Shown here: positions 32,176 through 41,298 of the stretch, in pieces
Numbering within the stretch: position 1 is the first letter of the stretch
How the letters are laid out: each line of letters opens with the position of its first letter
Assembly (NCBI RefSeq): GCF_000422745.1
Contig: NZ_AUGQ01000007.1
Location: forward strand, 104,742 to 168,741
Source: Microbacterium gubbeenense DSM 15944
GTDB lineage: Bacteria > Actinomycetota > Actinomycetes > Actinomycetales > Microbacteriaceae
Length of the DNA: 64,000 bases
Direction of reading: 5' to 3'
The notes under the pieces: model-generated
The model's input: only the letters and a program-made list of their open reading frames with translations
The model's database searches: none
Told to the model about the DNA's origin: nothing
Program-made: the position numbers and the translations under genes

Positions 32176-34436
32176 GTGTCGTGACGACATCCGATCGCGT
32201 TCTGGGCCTCGTGGCCTCGATGACGCTCGAGGAGAAGGCCGCGCAGCTCGTGGGCTACTGGCTCGATCAGAACGGCAGCGTCGTCGCCCCGATGGCCGAC
32301 GAGCTCGCCACCGGCGACGACCGGGTCCTCGCCGACATCACCCACCACGGCATCGGGCACTACACCCGCGTGTACGGCACCCGCCCGGTCGAACCCTCGG
32401 CCCGCGCCGCGTGGCTCGTCGCCGAGCAGCGCCGTCTCGTTAACGAGACCAGGCTCGGGATCCCCGCGCTCGTCCACGAGGAGTGCCTCACGGGGCTCGC
32501 CGCGTGGAAGGCCGCGATGTTCCCGACGCCGCTCGCGTGGGGCGCCTCCTTCGATCCGGATCTCGTGGCCGAGATGGCGGCGCTCATCGGCGAATCGATG
32601 CGCGCGCTCGGCGTGCACCAGGGGCTCGCCCCGGTGCTCGACGTGGTGCGGGATCCGCGGTGGGGGCGCGTCGACGAGTGTATCGCCGAGGACCCGTACG
32701 TCGTCGCGACGATCGGCACGGCGTTCGTGAAGGGCCTGCAATCGACGGGCGTGCACGCGACGCTGAAGCACTTCCTCGGCTACTCGGCCGCGCAGGCCGG
32801 GCGCAACCATGCGCCCGTGCATGCGGGGCCGCGCGAGATCGCGGATGTGTTCGTGCCGCCCTTCGAGATGGCGATCCGCGACGGCGGCGCGAAGAGCGCG
32901 ATGAACAGCTACACCGAGATCGACGGCGTGCCGGTGGCCGCCTCGCCCGAGCTGCTCACGGGCATGCTGCGCGATCAGCTCGGCTTCGACGGCGTCGTGG
33001 TCTCCGACTACTTCTCGGTGGCGTTCCTCGAGATCATGCACGGGGTCGCCCGCGACCGCGGCGAGGCCGCCGCCCTCGCGCTCGAGGCGGGCATCGACGT
33101 GGAGCTGCCCTCGGGCGATGCGTTCCTCGACCCCCTCGTGGAGCGGGTGCGCGCCGGCCTCATCTCCGAGGACCTCCTCGACCGCGCGGTCACGCGCCTG
33201 CTCGCGCAGAAGGAGGAGTTCGGCCTGCTCGAGCCCGACGCGTTCGCGGACGAGGCTCCGGCCGAGATCGACCTGGACACGCCGCGGCACCGCGACGTCG
33301 CCCGACGCCTCGCGGAGGAGTCGGTGGTGCTGCTGTCGAACGACGGCGCTCTGCCCATCGCCGCGTCATCGCGCGTCGCCGTGATCGGGCCGAACGCCGA
33401 CCGCACGGCGGCGCTGCAGGGGTGCTATTCCTTCCAGAACCACGTGCTGGCCGACTACCCGGACACGCCCGTCGGCATCGAGATTCCGACCGTGCGCGAG
33501 GCGCTCGCCGCCGTGCACGACGTGACCTTCGCCTACGGGTGCGAGGTCGAGGGCGACGACCGCTCCGGGTTCGCGAACGCACGGGCGCTCGCGGCCGCGT
33601 CCGACGTCGCCGTGGTCGTCGTCGGCGACCAGGCCGGGCTGTTCGGCCGGGGCACGGTCGGCGAAGGCAACGACGTGGAATCTCTCGACCTGCCCGGCGT
33701 GCAGCGCGAGCTCGTCGAAGCGCTGGTGGCCACGGGCACCCCCGTCGTGATGGTGCTGCTGACCGGCCGCCCCTACGCGATCGACTGGGCGATCGACGGT
33801 CAGGCTCGGCCCGCAGCCGTGCTGCAGGCATTCTTCCCGGGGGAGGAGGGCGGCACCGCGATCGCCCGAATCCTCTCGGGGTCCATCGCCCCGTCGGGCC
33901 GGCTGCCCCTCAGCCTGCCGCGCTCGGCGGGCGCCCAGCCGTACGGATACCTGCGTCCGATTCTCGGCGGGCCCTCCGGCGTGACGTCGACCGACCCGAC
34001 GCCGGTGCGTCCGTTCGGCTTCGGCCTGACGTACACGTCGTTCGCGTACTCGGAGTTCTCCTGCGGCGCCGTCGAGGGCGACGCGTTCTCGGCCGCGCTG
34101 ACGGTCACGAACACGGGGGGAACGGCGGCGACCGAGACCGTGCAGCTGTACGGGCACGATGTGGCGGCGTCCATCACCCGCCCCGTGGCGCAGCTGCTGG
34201 GCTACGCGCGCGTCGGCCTCGCGCCGGGGGAGAGTCGCACCGTGACGTTCGATGTGCCGATCACCCGCTTCGCGTTCAGCGACCGCCGCATGCGGCGCAT
34301 CGTCGAGGCGGGCGAGGTCGAGGTATGGGCGGGCTCCGACGCCGCGACGGAGGTCACCGAGCGGGTGAGCATCGAGCTGCCGGGGCGCGAGGTGACCTCG
34401 TCCGATCGGCGCATCGTCGGCGTGCAGGTGGAGTAA
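32172..34436 (+). CDS. Glycoside hydrolase family 3 enzyme (beta-glucosidase/beta-xylosidase)
   Basis: A 754-residue enzyme without a signal peptide, so it acts in the cytoplasm on imported sugars. The GH3 N-domain carries KHFLGYSAAQAGRNHAPV and the nucleophile Asp279 in GVVVSDYFS. The C-domain includes the FFPGEEGGTAIA segment. A fibronectin III-like domain occupies about residues 640-720. The ATG overlaps the permease stop, fixing the start and linking it to the transporter. Beta-glucosidase and beta-xylosidase activities cannot be separated from sequence alone. Confidence 0.93.
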   Translation: MSVVTTSDRVLGLVASMTLEEKAAQLVGYWLDQNGSVVAPMADELATGDDRVLADITHHGIGHYTRVYGTRPVEPSARAAWLVAEQRRLVNETRLGIPALVHEECLTGLAAWKAAMFPTPLAWGASFDPDLVAEMAALIGESMRALGVHQGLAPVLDVVRDPRWGRVDECIAEDPYVVATIGTAFVKGLQSTGVHATLKHFLGYSAAQAGRNHAPVHAGPREIADVFVPPFEMAIRDGGAKSAMNSYTEIDGVPVAASPELLTGMLRDQLGFDGVVVSDYFSVAFLEIMHGVARDRGEAAALALEAGIDVELPSGDAFLDPLVERVRAGLISEDLLDRAVTRLLAQKEEFGLLEPDAFADEAPAEIDLDTPRHRDVARRLAEESVVLLSNDGALPIAASSRVAVIGPNADRTAALQGCYSFQNHVLADYPDTPVGIEIPTVREALAAVHDVTFAYGCEVEGDDRSGFANARALAAASDVAVVVVGDQAGLFGRGTVGEGNDVESLDLPGVQRELVEALVATGTPVVMVLLTGRPYAIDWAIDGQARPAAVLQAFFPGEEGGTAIARILSGSIAPSGRLPLSLPRSAGAQPYGYLRPILGGPSGVTSTDPTPVRPFGFGLTYTSFAYSEFSCGAVEGDAFSAALTVTNTGGTAATETVQLYGHDVAASITRPVAQLLGYARVGLAPGESRTVTFDVPITRFAFSDRRMRRIVEAGEVEVWAGSDAATEVTERVSIELPGREVTSSDRRIVGVQVE

Positions 34437-34474
34437 CGCCCGATAAGCTGTCACCCACAACGTAAGGGGACGAC

Positions 34475-35617
34475 ATGGGCAGCGGAGCGAACGTCGAGGG
34501 CGTGCGCCGGGCGAATCTCGGCGAGATTCTGCGGCTCGTGCACCATCGGGGGCCGCTGTCGCGCGCCGCGCTGACGCAGGAGACGGGCCTGAACCGCTCC
34601 ACGATCGGCGGCCTGGTGACGACGCTCGCCGAGAACGGGCTCGTGTCGGAGGAGAATCCCGACCCCACCCGGCGCGTCGGTCGCCCGTCACCGACGGTCG
34701 TAGCAACCGAAGGAATCCTCGCCGTCGCGGTGAACCCCGAGGTGGACGCGCTCGAGATCGGCGCGGTGGGGTTCGGCGGGGTGGTGCGCGCCCGCACGCG
34801 CCAGGAGACCGATCTGGTGCTCGCACCCGAGGAAGTAGCGGCCCGTGTGGCCGCGGTCGTCGACGAGTGGCGCTCGGGCGAGCTCCGCGACGCACGGCTG
34901 CTCGGCGTCGGCGTTGCCGTTCCCGGCCTCGTTCGCGCCTCGGACGGCATCGTTCGTAACGCCCCGCACCTCGGCTGGCGCGACGTCGACATCGCCTCGC
35001 TGATCTCGGAGCGCACAGGGCTCTCGGCGGCGGTCGGCAACGACGCCTCCCTCGGCGCGGTCGCCGAGTGGCTGTTCGGCGCGGCGCAGAACCACGACGA
35101 CGTGATCTACCTCAACGGCGGGCCCAGCGGCATCGGCGGCGGCGTGATCCTCGGCGGGCGCAGCCTCGCGGGCGCCGGCGGGTACGCGGGCGAATGGGGC
35201 CAGAACCGTCCGAGCCTCGATGACGAGGCCGACCGCCGCGTGCCCGGCGGCGTGCTCGAGGACGAGGTGAACCGGGCCCGGCTCTTCGACGCGCTCGGCG
35301 TGCGGGACGATGAGGCGCTCGCCGCCGCGCTCCGGAGCGCGACGGCGGACGAGGTCGCCCGGCAGCGCCGGATCCTCGCCGCGACCCTCGCCAACGCCGC
35401 CAACGCCCTCGACCCCTCGACCGTCGTGCTCGGCGGCTTCCTCGCGGCCCTCCGCGGTGCGGATCCGACCGGGTTCGACGACGCCGTGCGCGCCCAGATG
35501 CTCGAGGCGCCGGCGGAGGGCATGACCGTGGCCGCCGCGGCGCTCGGCGCCGACCGCCTGCTGACCGGAGCCGCCGAGCTCGTGTTCGAGCAGCTGATGG
35601 CGGATCCGATCGGCTAA
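34475..35617 (+). CDS. ROK-family transcription regulator (XylR-like), zinc motif missing
   Basis: A 380-residue protein with an N-terminal winged helix (residues about 12-75, LSRAALTQETGLNRSTIGGLV) and a ROK sugar-kinase-like domain. ROK repressors normally carry a Cys-rich zinc motif after the conserved GHI; here the region reads GYAGEWGQNRPSLDDEADRR with no cysteines. It could bind xylose or glucose as a repressor without kinase activity. The ATG follows AAGGGG. Its likely target could be xylAB or the preceding operon; neither is proven. Confidence 0.88.
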   Translation: MGSGANVEGVRRANLGEILRLVHHRGPLSRAALTQETGLNRSTIGGLVTTLAENGLVSEENPDPTRRVGRPSPTVVATEGILAVAVNPEVDALEIGAVGFGGVVRARTRQETDLVLAPEEVAARVAAVVDEWRSGELRDARLLGVGVAVPGLVRASDGIVRNAPHLGWRDVDIASLISERTGLSAAVGNDASLGAVAEWLFGAAQNHDDVIYLNGGPSGIGGGVILGGRSLAGAGGYAGEWGQNRPSLDDEADRRVPGGVLEDEVNRARLFDALGVRDDEALAAALRSATADEVARQRRILAATLANAANALDPSTVVLGGFLAALRGADPTGFDDAVRAQMLEAPAEGMTVAAAALGADRLLTGAAELVFEQLMADPIG

Positions 35618-35642
35618 GCGGGTCCGGTCGGTCGTCGCGAAG

Positions 35643-36875
35643 CTACTTCGAGGCGCCGATCGCCCAGACGCGCGGCAGGTCTGCGCCGTTGACGACGAGG
35701 TCTCCGATGAGGCGCGCCTTGAACACGCGCGGGTTGTGATTGCCGGCCGTGCGCGCGTTGCGCCAGTGCCGGTCGAGGCTCTTCTTCACGCTCGTGCCCG
35801 ATGCGGCGAGGGCGTCGAACGCGTGGCTGATGGCGTCGACCGCGAGGGGCGTCAGCGCGACCTGCGCTTGGGCTGAGGCGAGCTCCGCGCGGTCGTTCGC
35901 GGCCTCGTCCTCCTCCTCCGTGATGGTGCCGTCCCGGAGCGCGAGCGCCGATTCGTGCGCCGCCTGCAGGGCATCCGATACGCGGCCCACGGCGCCGGCC
36001 GCCACGAACGCGGCCGAGGAGACCTCGCCGATCACCTGCAGCAGCTGCGGATCCTCCGACGCGACGTTCGCCGCCGCGTGGCTGAAGGTGCGGGTGCGGT
36101 TCTTGACCTCGCGCCCGAAGTCGAGCTCAGCGCCGCGCACCGATCCGGCGAGCACCGCAAGCAGCACCTGCTGGTAGAACGCCGTCTGGTACTTGAAGCG
36201 CGTGTCGAAGTCGATGAGGTTCTCCTCCTCGACGACCGCGTCGGTGAACGTGGAGGTTCCGGTGCCCGTCGTGCGCTGCCCGAAGCCGTCCCAGTCGTCG
36301 GCGAGCGCGACGCCGTCCTGGTGGCGGCGCACCGCCGCGATCACGCGCTTGCCTGTGTCGGTGCGCTCGGCGTAGGTGTCGAGCCAGTCGGCGAAGATCG
36401 ATCCGGTCGAGTAGTACTTGGTGCCGTTGATGCGGAAGCCGCCCTCGCCGTCGGGGGTGACCTTCGTGATCACCTCGCCCACGGTGACGGCGCCGATCTC
36501 GGTCCACGAATTGCCGACGAGCTCGCCGCGGGCGAACCGCTCGAGCCAGGCGTCGCGTCCCGGGCCGGGCTCGGCGACGAGCCGGTCCTCGACGAACGCG
36601 AAGTGCGCGCGCAGAGCCTGCGCGATGTTCGAGTCGGCGGCCGCGAGGTCGACGATCAGCTCGAACAGCTCGGGCAGCGTCGCTCCCGATCCGCCGTGCG
36701 ACTCGGGGACGCGGATAGCGCCGAATCCCGCCTTCGCGAGGTCGGCGACCTCGTCGTACGGCAGCGCCCCCGTCCGGTCCCGTTCGACGGCGCCGGCCGC
36801 GATCTTCTCGAAGTACGGGCGGAATCGCTCGCGCAGGTCGGCGAGTCGGTTGGGGGTTGCGACGATCGTGCTCAT
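35643..36875 (-). CDS. Acyl-CoA dehydrogenase-fold flavin monooxygenase (SfnB/DszC-like)
   Basis: A 410-residue protein of the acyl-CoA dehydrogenase superfamily. The N-domain has GFGAIRVPESHGGSGATLPELFEL, and the C-terminal helix bundle ends with LDRHWRNARTAGNHNPRVFKARLIGD. That C-terminal pattern marks the SfnB/DszC-type FMN-dependent oxygenase group rather than true dehydrogenases, which would have a catalytic glutamate. The likely substrate is a sulfur- or nitrogen-containing small molecule, but which one is unknown. It converges with the ROK gene and has its own start with GAGAGGGATC upstream. Confidence 0.8.
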   Translation of the reverse strand: MSTIVATPNRLADLRERFRPYFEKIAAGAVERDRTGALPYDEVADLAKAGFGAIRVPESHGGSGATLPELFELIVDLAAADSNIAQALRAHFAFVEDRLVAEPGPGRDAWLERFARGELVGNSWTEIGAVTVGEVITKVTPDGEGGFRINGTKYYSTGSIFADWLDTYAERTDTGKRVIAAVRRHQDGVALADDWDGFGQRTTGTGTSTFTDAVVEEENLIDFDTRFKYQTAFYQQVLLAVLAGSVRGAELDFGREVKNRTRTFSHAAANVASEDPQLLQVIGEVSSAAFVAAGAVGRVSDALQAAHESALALRDGTITEEEDEAANDRAELASAQAQVALTPLAVDAISHAFDALAASGTSVKKSLDRHWRNARTAGNHNPRVFKARLIGDLVVNGADLPRVWAIGASK

Positions 36876-36990
36876 CAGGGATCCCTCTCAGTCGAGTGCG
36901 AGTGAGACCGAGTCAAGCACCGGCGACGGCATCCGCGCGCCCCGGCCGTCACGGACCGGAACCCGGCGTAACACGCCGTCTCATTCGCTC

Positions 36991-37962
36991 TCAGAGCCCT
37001 GCAACCACCGCGTTGTCGAGCTGGTCGGCGTCGACGCCGGTGATCCCGGCGCGTGCCGTGAGGAGCACCCAGGCGACGTCGTGATCCGGGTGCACCCAGA
37101 ACTCCGTGCCGGCCCAGCCGCCGTGCCCGAAGCCGTCGGTCGCGATGAGCCCCGGTGCCCGGCTGCGCAGATTGAACGTGAAGCCCCAGTCCTGCCCGCG
37201 TTCGAGCGGGTACGGATTCATCCGGGGCATCCCCGCCGTGACCGGTCGCCGCATGAATGCCAGCCCCGCGGGCGTGAGGACGCCCGGGGCATCGTCGCGG
37301 TGGGTCATGAGCAGGTCGGATCCGAGCCGGAGGAGGTCCTCGGCGCGCGCGAACATTCCGGCGCCCGCGGGCCGCGCCGCGACGAAGCGATCCCAGTCGA
37401 GGTCGGATCGCTCGACGCCGTCGACGGGAACGTACGCGGCCGGATCGAGCGTGAGGCCGGTCGCGCCGATCGTGGACGCCCACGTTTCGATGCCCGCGTC
37501 CCACGTCTCGCCCGTCGCGTGCTCGATGAGCGCCGCGATGCCCTCGTAGGCGATCGTCGAGTACCTCGACGCGGATCCGGCGGAGAAGTCGCGCCCGCGC
37601 GCCGTCAGCTCGGTGCGCTGCGGCACCGAGGTGTCGAGCGGGGGCTCGGAGATGCCCGACGAGTGGCTGCCGAGGTGCCACAATCGCACGACGTCGTCGC
37701 GATCGCGGCCGAAGCCGGGCACGGCGTCGGTCAGCGGCGTGTTCGGCGTCAGCAGGCCGCGCTCGATCGCGCGCGTCGCCGTGATGCCGGTGAGGGTCTT
37801 CGTGATCGAGAACAGGGGGTAGGTCGCGTCCGCCTCGACGGGCCCGAACGCCTCGAGCGCCTGGATCCCGTCGGCAGTCGCGACGCCGAGCACCGCGTGG
37901 GGCAGGCGGCCGTCGGCGACGTGGCGTTCGGCCCAGTCGAACGCGGCGGAGTAAGTCATCAT
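36991..37962 (-). CDS. Beta-lactamase-fold serine hydrolase (class C/esterase type)
   Basis: A 323-residue cytosolic protein with the SxxK motif SITK (Ser52, Lys55). RYSTIAYEGIAALIEHATGE near residue 138 has the Tyr but Thr in place of the usual Asn of YxN. HGG near residue 270 corresponds to the third motif. It is the last gene of the five-gene minus-strand operon that starts with the M24 protein. A deacetylase or esterase acting on the same plant glycan is a reasonable guess. The first two codons are both ATG. Confidence 0.85.
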   Translation of the reverse strand: MMTYSAAFDWAERHVADGRLPHAVLGVATADGIQALEAFGPVEADATYPLFSITKTLTGITATRAIERGLLTPNTPLTDAVPGFGRDRDDVVRLWHLGSHSSGISEPPLDTSVPQRTELTARGRDFSAGSASRYSTIAYEGIAALIEHATGETWDAGIETWASTIGATGLTLDPAAYVPVDGVERSDLDWDRFVAARPAGAGMFARAEDLLRLGSDLLMTHRDDAPGVLTPAGLAFMRRPVTAGMPRMNPYPLERGQDWGFTFNLRSRAPGLIATDGFGHGGWAGTEFWVHPDHDVAWVLLTARAGITGVDADQLDNAVVAGL

Positions 37963-37981
37963 CGTTCCTCAGAATACGGGG

Positions 37982-39040
37982 TCAGCGGAACCGGATTCCG
38001 AGGCCGAGCGACGGTCCGCCCGTCGCCTCGCCGCCGGTGATCGTCAGGCCGGTCGGCTCGACCAGCGCGCCGAGGGATCCGAAGCCCGCGTCCTCGACGT
38101 CCTCGACCCAGGTCCTCCCCGGGAGCGTGTACGACAGCTGCGCCGACAGCTCGGGCAGCAGGTGCGGGGCGAGGTCGACGCCGCGTTCGGCGGCGAGATC
38201 CGCGATCTCCCGGAACGGGGTGATCCCGCCCACGCGGATGATGTTCGGCTGGATGACGTCGACGGCGCCCAGATCGATCGCGTCGCGGAACTGGTGGATC
38301 GTGTGGCGGTTCTCGCCCAGCGCGATCGGCACGTCGATGATCCGGCGCAGCTCGGCGTGGCCCGCGATGTCGTCGGCGCGCAGCGGCTCCTCGATCCACG
38401 CGGGCGAGAACTCGGCCAGGCGCGCCATCGCGGCGGTCGCCTTCTCGAGCGACCAGCGCTGGTTCGCGTCGATCATGAGCGCGCGGTCGGGGCCGAGCAC
38501 CTCGCGCACGGCCGCGACCCGGTCGACGTCTCGGGCGATGTCGGGGCTGCCGACCTTCATCTTCGCGGCGGGGAAGCCTGCGGCGACCCAGCGCTCGGCC
38601 TGGGCGACGAGCTCCTCGAGCGAGTAGTGCAGGTTCACGCCGCTGCCGTACGCAGGAAGGCTCTCGTGCCGGCGCCCGATGAGGTCCGTCACGCTCGAGG
38701 AGGCGCGCCGCGCCGCGAGGTCCCACAGCGCCAGGTCGAGCCCCGCGAGCGCGATGGTCGTGATGCCCCCGCCGCCCGCCTCGTGGAGGTGCTCCCACGC
38801 CGCGCGCCAGATCGACGGATCCGCCTCGCGGCCGATCGCGAAATCGGAGATGTCGTGAGCGATGAGCGCCCGGACCGCGTGAGCGCCGATCGTCGGCGTC
38901 CACGAGAACCCGTACCCCGCCTCGCCGTCCGACGCCGTGACGACGACCTCGATCACGCTGATCTCGGTGACATCCGGCCCCCACGGCCGGGTGAGCGGAA
39001 TCTCGATCAGGCGGGTCTCGACCGCGGCGATCGTCGTCAC
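37982..39040 (-). CDS. Mandelate racemase/muconate lactonizing enzyme family (sugar-acid dehydratase type)
   Basis: A 352-residue enolase-superfamily enzyme. The base pair Lys160/Lys162 is in AKMKVG, metal ligands are Asp191 (IDANQRW), Glu217 (IEEPL) and Glu243 (GENRH), and His293 with Asp261 would form the second dyad. The KxK motif with a His-Asp dyad suggests dehydration or epimerisation of an acid sugar. The start is a GTG overlapping the epimerase stop as GTGA, which is preferred over upstream in-frame codons. The substrate is not determinable here. Confidence 0.85.
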   Translation of the reverse strand: MTTIAAVETRLIEIPLTRPWGPDVTEISVIEVVVTASDGEAGYGFSWTPTIGAHAVRALIAHDISDFAIGREADPSIWRAAWEHLHEAGGGGITTIALAGLDLALWDLAARRASSSVTDLIGRRHESLPAYGSGVNLHYSLEELVAQAERWVAAGFPAAKMKVGSPDIARDVDRVAAVREVLGPDRALMIDANQRWSLEKATAAMARLAEFSPAWIEEPLRADDIAGHAELRRIIDVPIALGENRHTIHQFRDAIDLGAVDVIQPNIIRVGGITPFREIADLAAERGVDLAPHLLPELSAQLSYTLPGRTWVEDVEDAGFGSLGALVEPTGLTITGGEATGGPSLGLGIRFR

Positions 39041-39939
39041 GATGACTCGCCCGCGCGCACGAGGCAGTCGCGCCAGAGGCGGCTCGCCCGCCACCCGAGG
39101 AGCGCCTCTGCCCGCGCGGAGGAGAACGCGGCCTGCGTTCCCGTGAGGCGTTCGGCGGCGCGAGCCGCGGCAGGCACGTGCTCGCGGATCCCATCGGCCG
39201 TCTCGCCGTCATACAGCGCATCGGGCGCGCTGACGAAGAACGTGGATCCGTTGGGCACGTCGTTCGCGCGGGCGAGCCACGCGTCGACGAACTCGCCCGC
39301 GTCCCGCGCGTCGATGTAATTGAACAGCGACACGGCCGCGAGTGACGGATCCGCGAGGCGCTCTTCGAGCGTGTGCCCCTGCTGGGTCGGACCGCCCAGC
39401 CATTCCTCGGGCGAGATCACGAAGCACGGGCGGAACGTGCCGAACCGCATGCGCGATCCGTGCTGGCGCACCGCCATCTGCACGATCTGCTCCATCGCGA
39501 CCTTCGACGTGCCGTACCCGTTCCAGGGCGCGGTCGGGTGCTCCTCATCGAGCGGCAGGTACTTGGGCTCCCACCCGCCGGGAGACCCGTATCCCATCAC
39601 GGTGGGACTCGAGGCGAGCAGCAGCTTCTCGGCGCCCGCCGCGAGGGCGGCCTCGAGGACCGACCAGACGAGCTGCGTGTTCACGCGGAACATCTCGGGG
39701 TCGGGCAGTGCGCCCGGCACGGCGATGGCCGCGAGGTGCACGACGGAATCCGGGCGCACCGCGGCGAACGCGTCGGCGGTCGCCTGTGGGTCGATCAGGT
39801 CCACCGACACCTGGGTCGCCGGGAGGCCGTCCACGTGCCCCTGATCGAACGACGTCACCTCGTGGCCGGCCGCCGCGAGCACCGCGACCACGCTGCGGCC
39901 GAGCCTGCCCGCCCCGCCCGTGACGACGACGCGGCTCAT
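39037..39939 (-). CDS. NAD-dependent epimerase/dehydratase (extended SDR)
   Basis: A 300-residue Rossmann-fold enzyme. The NAD motif VVVTGGAGRLGRSV is at the N-terminus and the catalytic YGTSK near residue 142. VVHLAAIAVPGALPDPEMFRVN is typical of uronate dehydrogenase-like and UDP-sugar epimerase-like SDRs. In this operon with an enolase-type dehydratase and two oxidoreductases it more likely handles a free sugar or sugar acid than a nucleotide sugar. The ATG overlaps the Gfo/Idh stop. Confidence 0.88.
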   Translation of the reverse strand: MSRVVVTGGAGRLGRSVVAVLAAAGHEVTSFDQGHVDGLPATQVSVDLIDPQATADAFAAVRPDSVVHLAAIAVPGALPDPEMFRVNTQLVWSVLEAALAAGAEKLLLASSPTVMGYGSPGGWEPKYLPLDEEHPTAPWNGYGTSKVAMEQIVQMAVRQHGSRMRFGTFRPCFVISPEEWLGGPTQQGHTLEERLADPSLAAVSLFNYIDARDAGEFVDAWLARANDVPNGSTFFVSAPDALYDGETADGIREHVPAAARAAERLTGTQAAFSSARAEALLGWRASRLWRDCLVRAGESS

Positions 39940-41279
39940 CGCGCGTCCCGGATGGCGCTCGAGGCCGGCCCGAGGTCGAGGTCTGCGACCGTGACCGGCT
40001 GCCCCGACACGAGCGAGGCGTTGCCGGCCACGCCCACGACGACGCTGCGCACGCCGTCGGTCCAGTCGGCGGTGAAGCCGAGCGGATCCTCGCCCGCGCC
40101 GCGGAAGAGGTCGTTCAGCAGCATCGCGTCGCCGCCGCCGTGTCCGCCCTCGGCGACGGGGATCGGCACCTCGCGCGCGGCCGAGAAGTGAGTCTGGACG
40201 ACAAGGCTCTCGCTCTCGGGACGGGCCCGGTCGGCGATCACGAGGTCGGGCCGGGCGCTCGGATCGACGACGGTGCCGCCGGACTCGTCGGTCGCGACGA
40301 TGCCGCGCTCGACGACCGTCAGCTCGGCGCGGCCCTTCGTGCCGTTGACCGCGACCGTGTAGCCCTCCCACGGCGAGTGCGCGTTGAGCGAGTAGCTCAT
40401 GGTTGCGCCCCGGTCGTAGTCGACGATGAGCGCGAGGTTGTCCTCGATCGTGATGCCCTCGTCGAAGACGTCCTTGTCGCGCAGGTAGCCGTCGTGGCGC
40501 TCCTGGTCGAGGTAGAGCCCGCGCAGCTTCTCATCGGTTCGCATGTCGAGCGCGAACGGATCGCCCGCGGCGGCATCGACGGATCCGCGTGCGGGGCGTT
40601 CGCCGAGGCCGCGGCGAGCGGCGTTCTCAGCGCCGTAGAAGCGCAGCCCGCCCGAGGCGAACACGCGCGCGGGGACCTGATCGATCCACCAGTTCACGAG
40701 GTCGAAGTGGTGGCTCGACTTGTGGATCAGCAGCCCGCCGGAGTTCTTCTTCTCGCGGTGCCAGCGGCGGAAGTAGTCGGCGCCGTGGGCCGTGTCGAGC
40801 ACCCACTCGAAGTGCACGCTCGTGACGTCGCCGATCTCGCCCGATGCGATCACGCGCTTGAGCTCGGCGTTGCGGGGCGAGTAGCGATAGTTGAAGGTGA
40901 TCGTCACCTTCCGGCCCGTGCGCTCGGCGGCCTCCGCGATCTGCCGGATGCCCTCCTCGCTCGTCGTGAGCGGCTTCTCCACGATCGCGTCGGCGCCGGC
41001 GTCGAGCGCGGCAGCGACGTACTCGGCGTGCAGGAAGTCGGGGGTCGTGACGATGACCGAGTCGATCTTCTCCTCCCGCACGATGTCGCCGAGGTCGGCC
41101 GGGTCGAACCGTCGCGGGTCGCCGAGGCTCGGGTTCTGCTCGGCCGACCAATCGAGGCGTCCGGAGTTCGGATCCGACCACGCGACGAGCGTGCCGACGT
41201 CGGCGTGCGTGGTGGCGAGCGCCCCGAGGTACATCTGGGCGCGGGATCCGGTGCCGATGAGGGCGTAGCGGCGGGTCAT
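39936..41279 (-). CDS. Gfo/Idh/MocA-family oxidoreductase
   Basis: A 447-residue NAD(P)-dependent sugar oxidoreductase. The Rossmann motif ALIGTGSRAQMYLG is at the N-terminus and AIVEKPLTTS near residue 97 contains the EKP motif. FNYRYSPRNAELKRVIASGEIGDV and a C-terminal substrate domain follow. It is longer than the usual 330-380 residues because of an extended C-terminal domain (GGHGGGDAMLLNDLFRG). The ATG follows AGGAGAGA. It is in the operon with the M24 protein and SDR enzyme. Confidence 0.9.
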   Translation of the reverse strand: MTRRYALIGTGSRAQMYLGALATTHADVGTLVAWSDPNSGRLDWSAEQNPSLGDPRRFDPADLGDIVREEKIDSVIVTTPDFLHAEYVAAALDAGADAIVEKPLTTSEEGIRQIAEAAERTGRKVTITFNYRYSPRNAELKRVIASGEIGDVTSVHFEWVLDTAHGADYFRRWHREKKNSGGLLIHKSSHHFDLVNWWIDQVPARVFASGGLRFYGAENAARRGLGERPARGSVDAAAGDPFALDMRTDEKLRGLYLDQERHDGYLRDKDVFDEGITIEDNLALIVDYDRGATMSYSLNAHSPWEGYTVAVNGTKGRAELTVVERGIVATDESGGTVVDPSARPDLVIADRARPESESLVVQTHFSAAREVPIPVAEGGHGGGDAMLLNDLFRGAGEDPLGFTADWTDGVRSVVVGVAGNASLVSGQPVTVADLDLGPASSAIRDAR

Positions 41280-41298
41280 GTTCTCTCCTATGACGGGG

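Noticed and set aside
35643..36875. A true acyl-CoA dehydrogenase for fatty acid oxidation
   Set aside because: The C-terminal pattern with HWRNARTAGNHNP fits the SfnB/DszC-type monooxygenase group, and no beta-oxidation genes are nearby.
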